Of a stretch of DNA of 64,000 nt, positions 62,243 through 64,000 are shown piece by piece. The notes under the pieces are model-generated. The model worked only from the letters and a program-made list of their open reading frames with translations, searched no databases and was not told the origin of the DNA. The stretch is taken from contig NZ_CCXI01000133.1 of assembly GCF_000820705.1 (NCBI RefSeq), forward strand, positions 45,950 to 109,949, given 5' to 3'. Position 1 is the first letter of the stretch. The number at the start of each line of letters is the position of its first letter. Source of the DNA: Clostridium polynesiense. Its GTDB lineage: Bacteria > Bacillota > Clostridia > Clostridiales > Clostridiaceae. A program made the position numbers and the translations under genes.

Positions 62243-64000
62243 GTATTAATTCCTTATAAGTATTGTTCCATAATAAATAATCCATAATAGATAGATAATG
62301 CGACACAAGTTCCAATTCGTTATCGAGATATTCTATCAATTCGTTAGCTTAGAGTCGCAATTGGCAGAAAATGTGGAGTTTCAATTCCTTATAGGTATTC
62401 TATAAACATTTAAACAGCCAAGCTATGGCTGCACCACCAAGTGTGTTTCAATTCCTTATAGGTATTCTATAAACCAGCTTCAGTATAGGGGTAACAGCAC
62501 GTTATCCCTAGTTTCAATTCCTTATAGGTATTCTATAAACAAGAGAAAAAGCTCAAACCTTAGCTTCAATACTTGCGTTTCAATTCCTTATAGGTATTCT
62601 ATAAACATATAGGAGAAACGGAAGATTTCGATTGTCATGATAGTTTCAATTCTTTATAGGTATTCTATAAACGAAATTATGTTATATGGGAATGTATTTG
62701 TGATTGTGGGTTTCAATTCCTTATAGGTATTCTATAAACCCCCTTTTTATATATTGTATATCATTTCATAATTAAAGTTTCAATTCCTTATAGGTATTCT
62801 ATAAACTTCCCAAAGAAGTGATAGTTTTAAGATTGTTAGTATTGTTTCAATTCCTTATAGGTATTCTATAAACTATCAATTTGTGATATATTCTGTTCTT
62901 TGAGAATTGAGTTTCAATTCCTTATAGGTATTCTATAAACTATGAGTACAAAACTTTATGACACTTCAAATTGGTGGTTTCAATTCCTTATAGGTATTCT
63001 ATAAACAATGGCAGAAGTAGGATATGCAGATGGTTTTACAGAGTTTCAATTCCTTATAGGTATTCTATAAACAAGGATAAATAATAACGTGCTATAGCTT
63101 CGCTTATCTGTTTCAATTCCTTATAGGTATTCTATAAACTAACAGGATTACTGTTAGATTTTAATATAGAAACAAAGTTTCAATTCCTTATAGGTATTCT
63201 ATAAACTAGCTACAAGGTGGCTATATGCAGAAAGTTTAAATGTTTCAATTCCTTATAGGTATTCTATAAACAAGAAAACGGTTTGAGATTAACCTTTGAT
63301 TATTTAGAGTTTCAATTCCTTATAGGTATTCTATAAACTTAGAAAAAGAAGAAACTCCCGAACAATTGCTTGTGTTTCAATTCCTTATAGGTATTCTATA
63401 AACGGATAAAAATCTGCAGGAAATGTGCAGAAGAGTTTTAGTTTCAATTCCTTATAGGTATTCTATAAACGTAAATCTGCATTATGTATAATACAGAAAT
63501 ATCTAGTTTCAATTCCTTATAGGTATTCTATAAACCCAGTTCTTTAAAACTGCTTCTATCCATGGAATAAGTTTCAATTCCTTATAGGTATTCTATAAAC
63601 GAATGACCTATTTTCATTCAGAAAATTTTCAACCTCGTTTCAATTCCTTATAGGTATTCTATAAACTTTTAAAAAGTAATGTTACCATAATTAATATTAC
63701 TTTTGTTTCAATTCCTTATAGGTATTCTATAAACCTAATGTATTAACCGGTGCTTTAGAAGGTTCTATGGGGTTTCAATTCCTTATAGGTATTCTATAAA
63801 CGCTATAGGTAATTAGGAGGTGTAAAGGTGAAATATTGTTTCAATTCCTTATAGGTATTCTATAAACGTATGTGGTTATAGGTTATTACTTACTAGTTAT
63901 ATGTTTCAATTCCTTATAGGTATTCTATAAACAAGAAAAGATTCTCCTCGAAGCATAACAATTAACATAGTTTCAATTCCTTATAGGTATTCTATAAACC
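62243..64000 (-). CRISPR. Type I-B-like CRISPR array, continuing past the right edge
   Basis: Twenty-five 30-bp repeats begin at 62378, 62445, 62511 and so on to 63970. On the plus strand the repeat starts GTTTCAATTCCTTATAGG and ends TATTCTATAAAC. One repeat (62643) has a single C to T change; the rest are identical. Spacers are 35-38 bp. Two decayed repeats at 62243-62272 and 62309-62340 keep the same spacing and mark the leader-distal end. Read on the minus strand the repeat ends in ATTGAAAC, the usual 5' crRNA handle of type I-B, so transcription runs right to left from a leader beyond 64000. No cas gene is in the window. Confidence 0.97.

Noticed and set aside
62243..64000. Reading the array in the plus direction
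   Set aside because: The plus-strand repeat would begin rather than end with the conserved handle, and the decayed repeats would then be at the leader side, contrary to the usual pattern.

Overview
The window is AT-rich DNA from an endospore-forming, probably anaerobic Clostridium-like Firmicute. Support for this comes from a class III (glycyl-radical) ribonucleotide reductase, spore maturation genes spmA and spmB, a CcpA-type regulator, strong AGGAGG-type ribosome binding sites, frequent TTG/GTG starts, three T-box leaders, TPP and lysine riboswitches, and a type I-B-like CRISPR repeat ending in ATTGAAAC when read on the minus strand. Most genes are chromosomal core or near-core genes on the minus strand. 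There is no prophage, no intact transposase and no recognisable tRNA or rRNA gene.

Layout. 0-8 kb: end of a methyltransferase, an ArsR-type regulator, anaerobic NTP reductase nrdD with an NrdR box, a DUF3048 lipoprotein, an ECF-type S component, a GAF-GGDEF protein and a degV-padR operon with a palindromic operator. 9-13 kb: a TPP riboswitch controlling thiT, a lysine riboswitch controlling an NhaC-type transporter, and an orphan gene next to a 63-bp perfect palindrome. 13-19 kb: ferredoxin, Mrp-type ATPase, lgt with an overlapping lipoprotein gene, and several clostridial unknowns. 19-28.9 kb: the cluster metG-tatD-yabE-rnmV-rsmA, conserved in Firmicutes but here interrupted by four unrelated genes. 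metG lies behind a Met T-box and carries an apparent frameshift. 28.9-38 kb: a two-gene polyprenol-kinase-like pair, an LtaS-like sulfatase, mscL, corA and a SNF2 helicase. 38-48 kb: MarR/MATE, an aminopeptidase, an ACT-domain protein, threonine catabolism (tdh, kbl) divergent from an amino acid symporter, and spmAB. 48-58 kb: a secreted M6 metalloprotease, an NSS transporter behind a T-box, a second MarR/MATE module with an operator-like palindrome, a YgjP-like peptidase and ccpA. 58-61.6 kb: ileS behind an Ile T-box. 61.7-64 kb: a methyltransferase remnant and a CRISPR array that runs off the right edge.

Shared themes. Amino acid supply and tRNA charging are wired through RNA switches (Met and Ile T-boxes on the synthetases, an apparent Ile T-box on the NSS transporter, a lysine riboswitch on the NhaC-type protein). 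Threonine uptake and breakdown may be coupled through kbl-tdh and the divergent symporter. Drug or metabolite efflux is represented by two MATE genes, each paired with a MarR regulator.

The points most worth checking are the metG frameshift, the Ile specifier on the NSS transporter, the large perfect palindromes (one related copy forms the end of a small membrane protein gene), the kinase-like gene pair at 28.9-30.3 kb, and the CRISPR array with hairpin-forming spacers and decayed terminal repeats. I did not find a clearly new multi-gene defence or metabolic system. The cas genes that would go with the array are outside the window.
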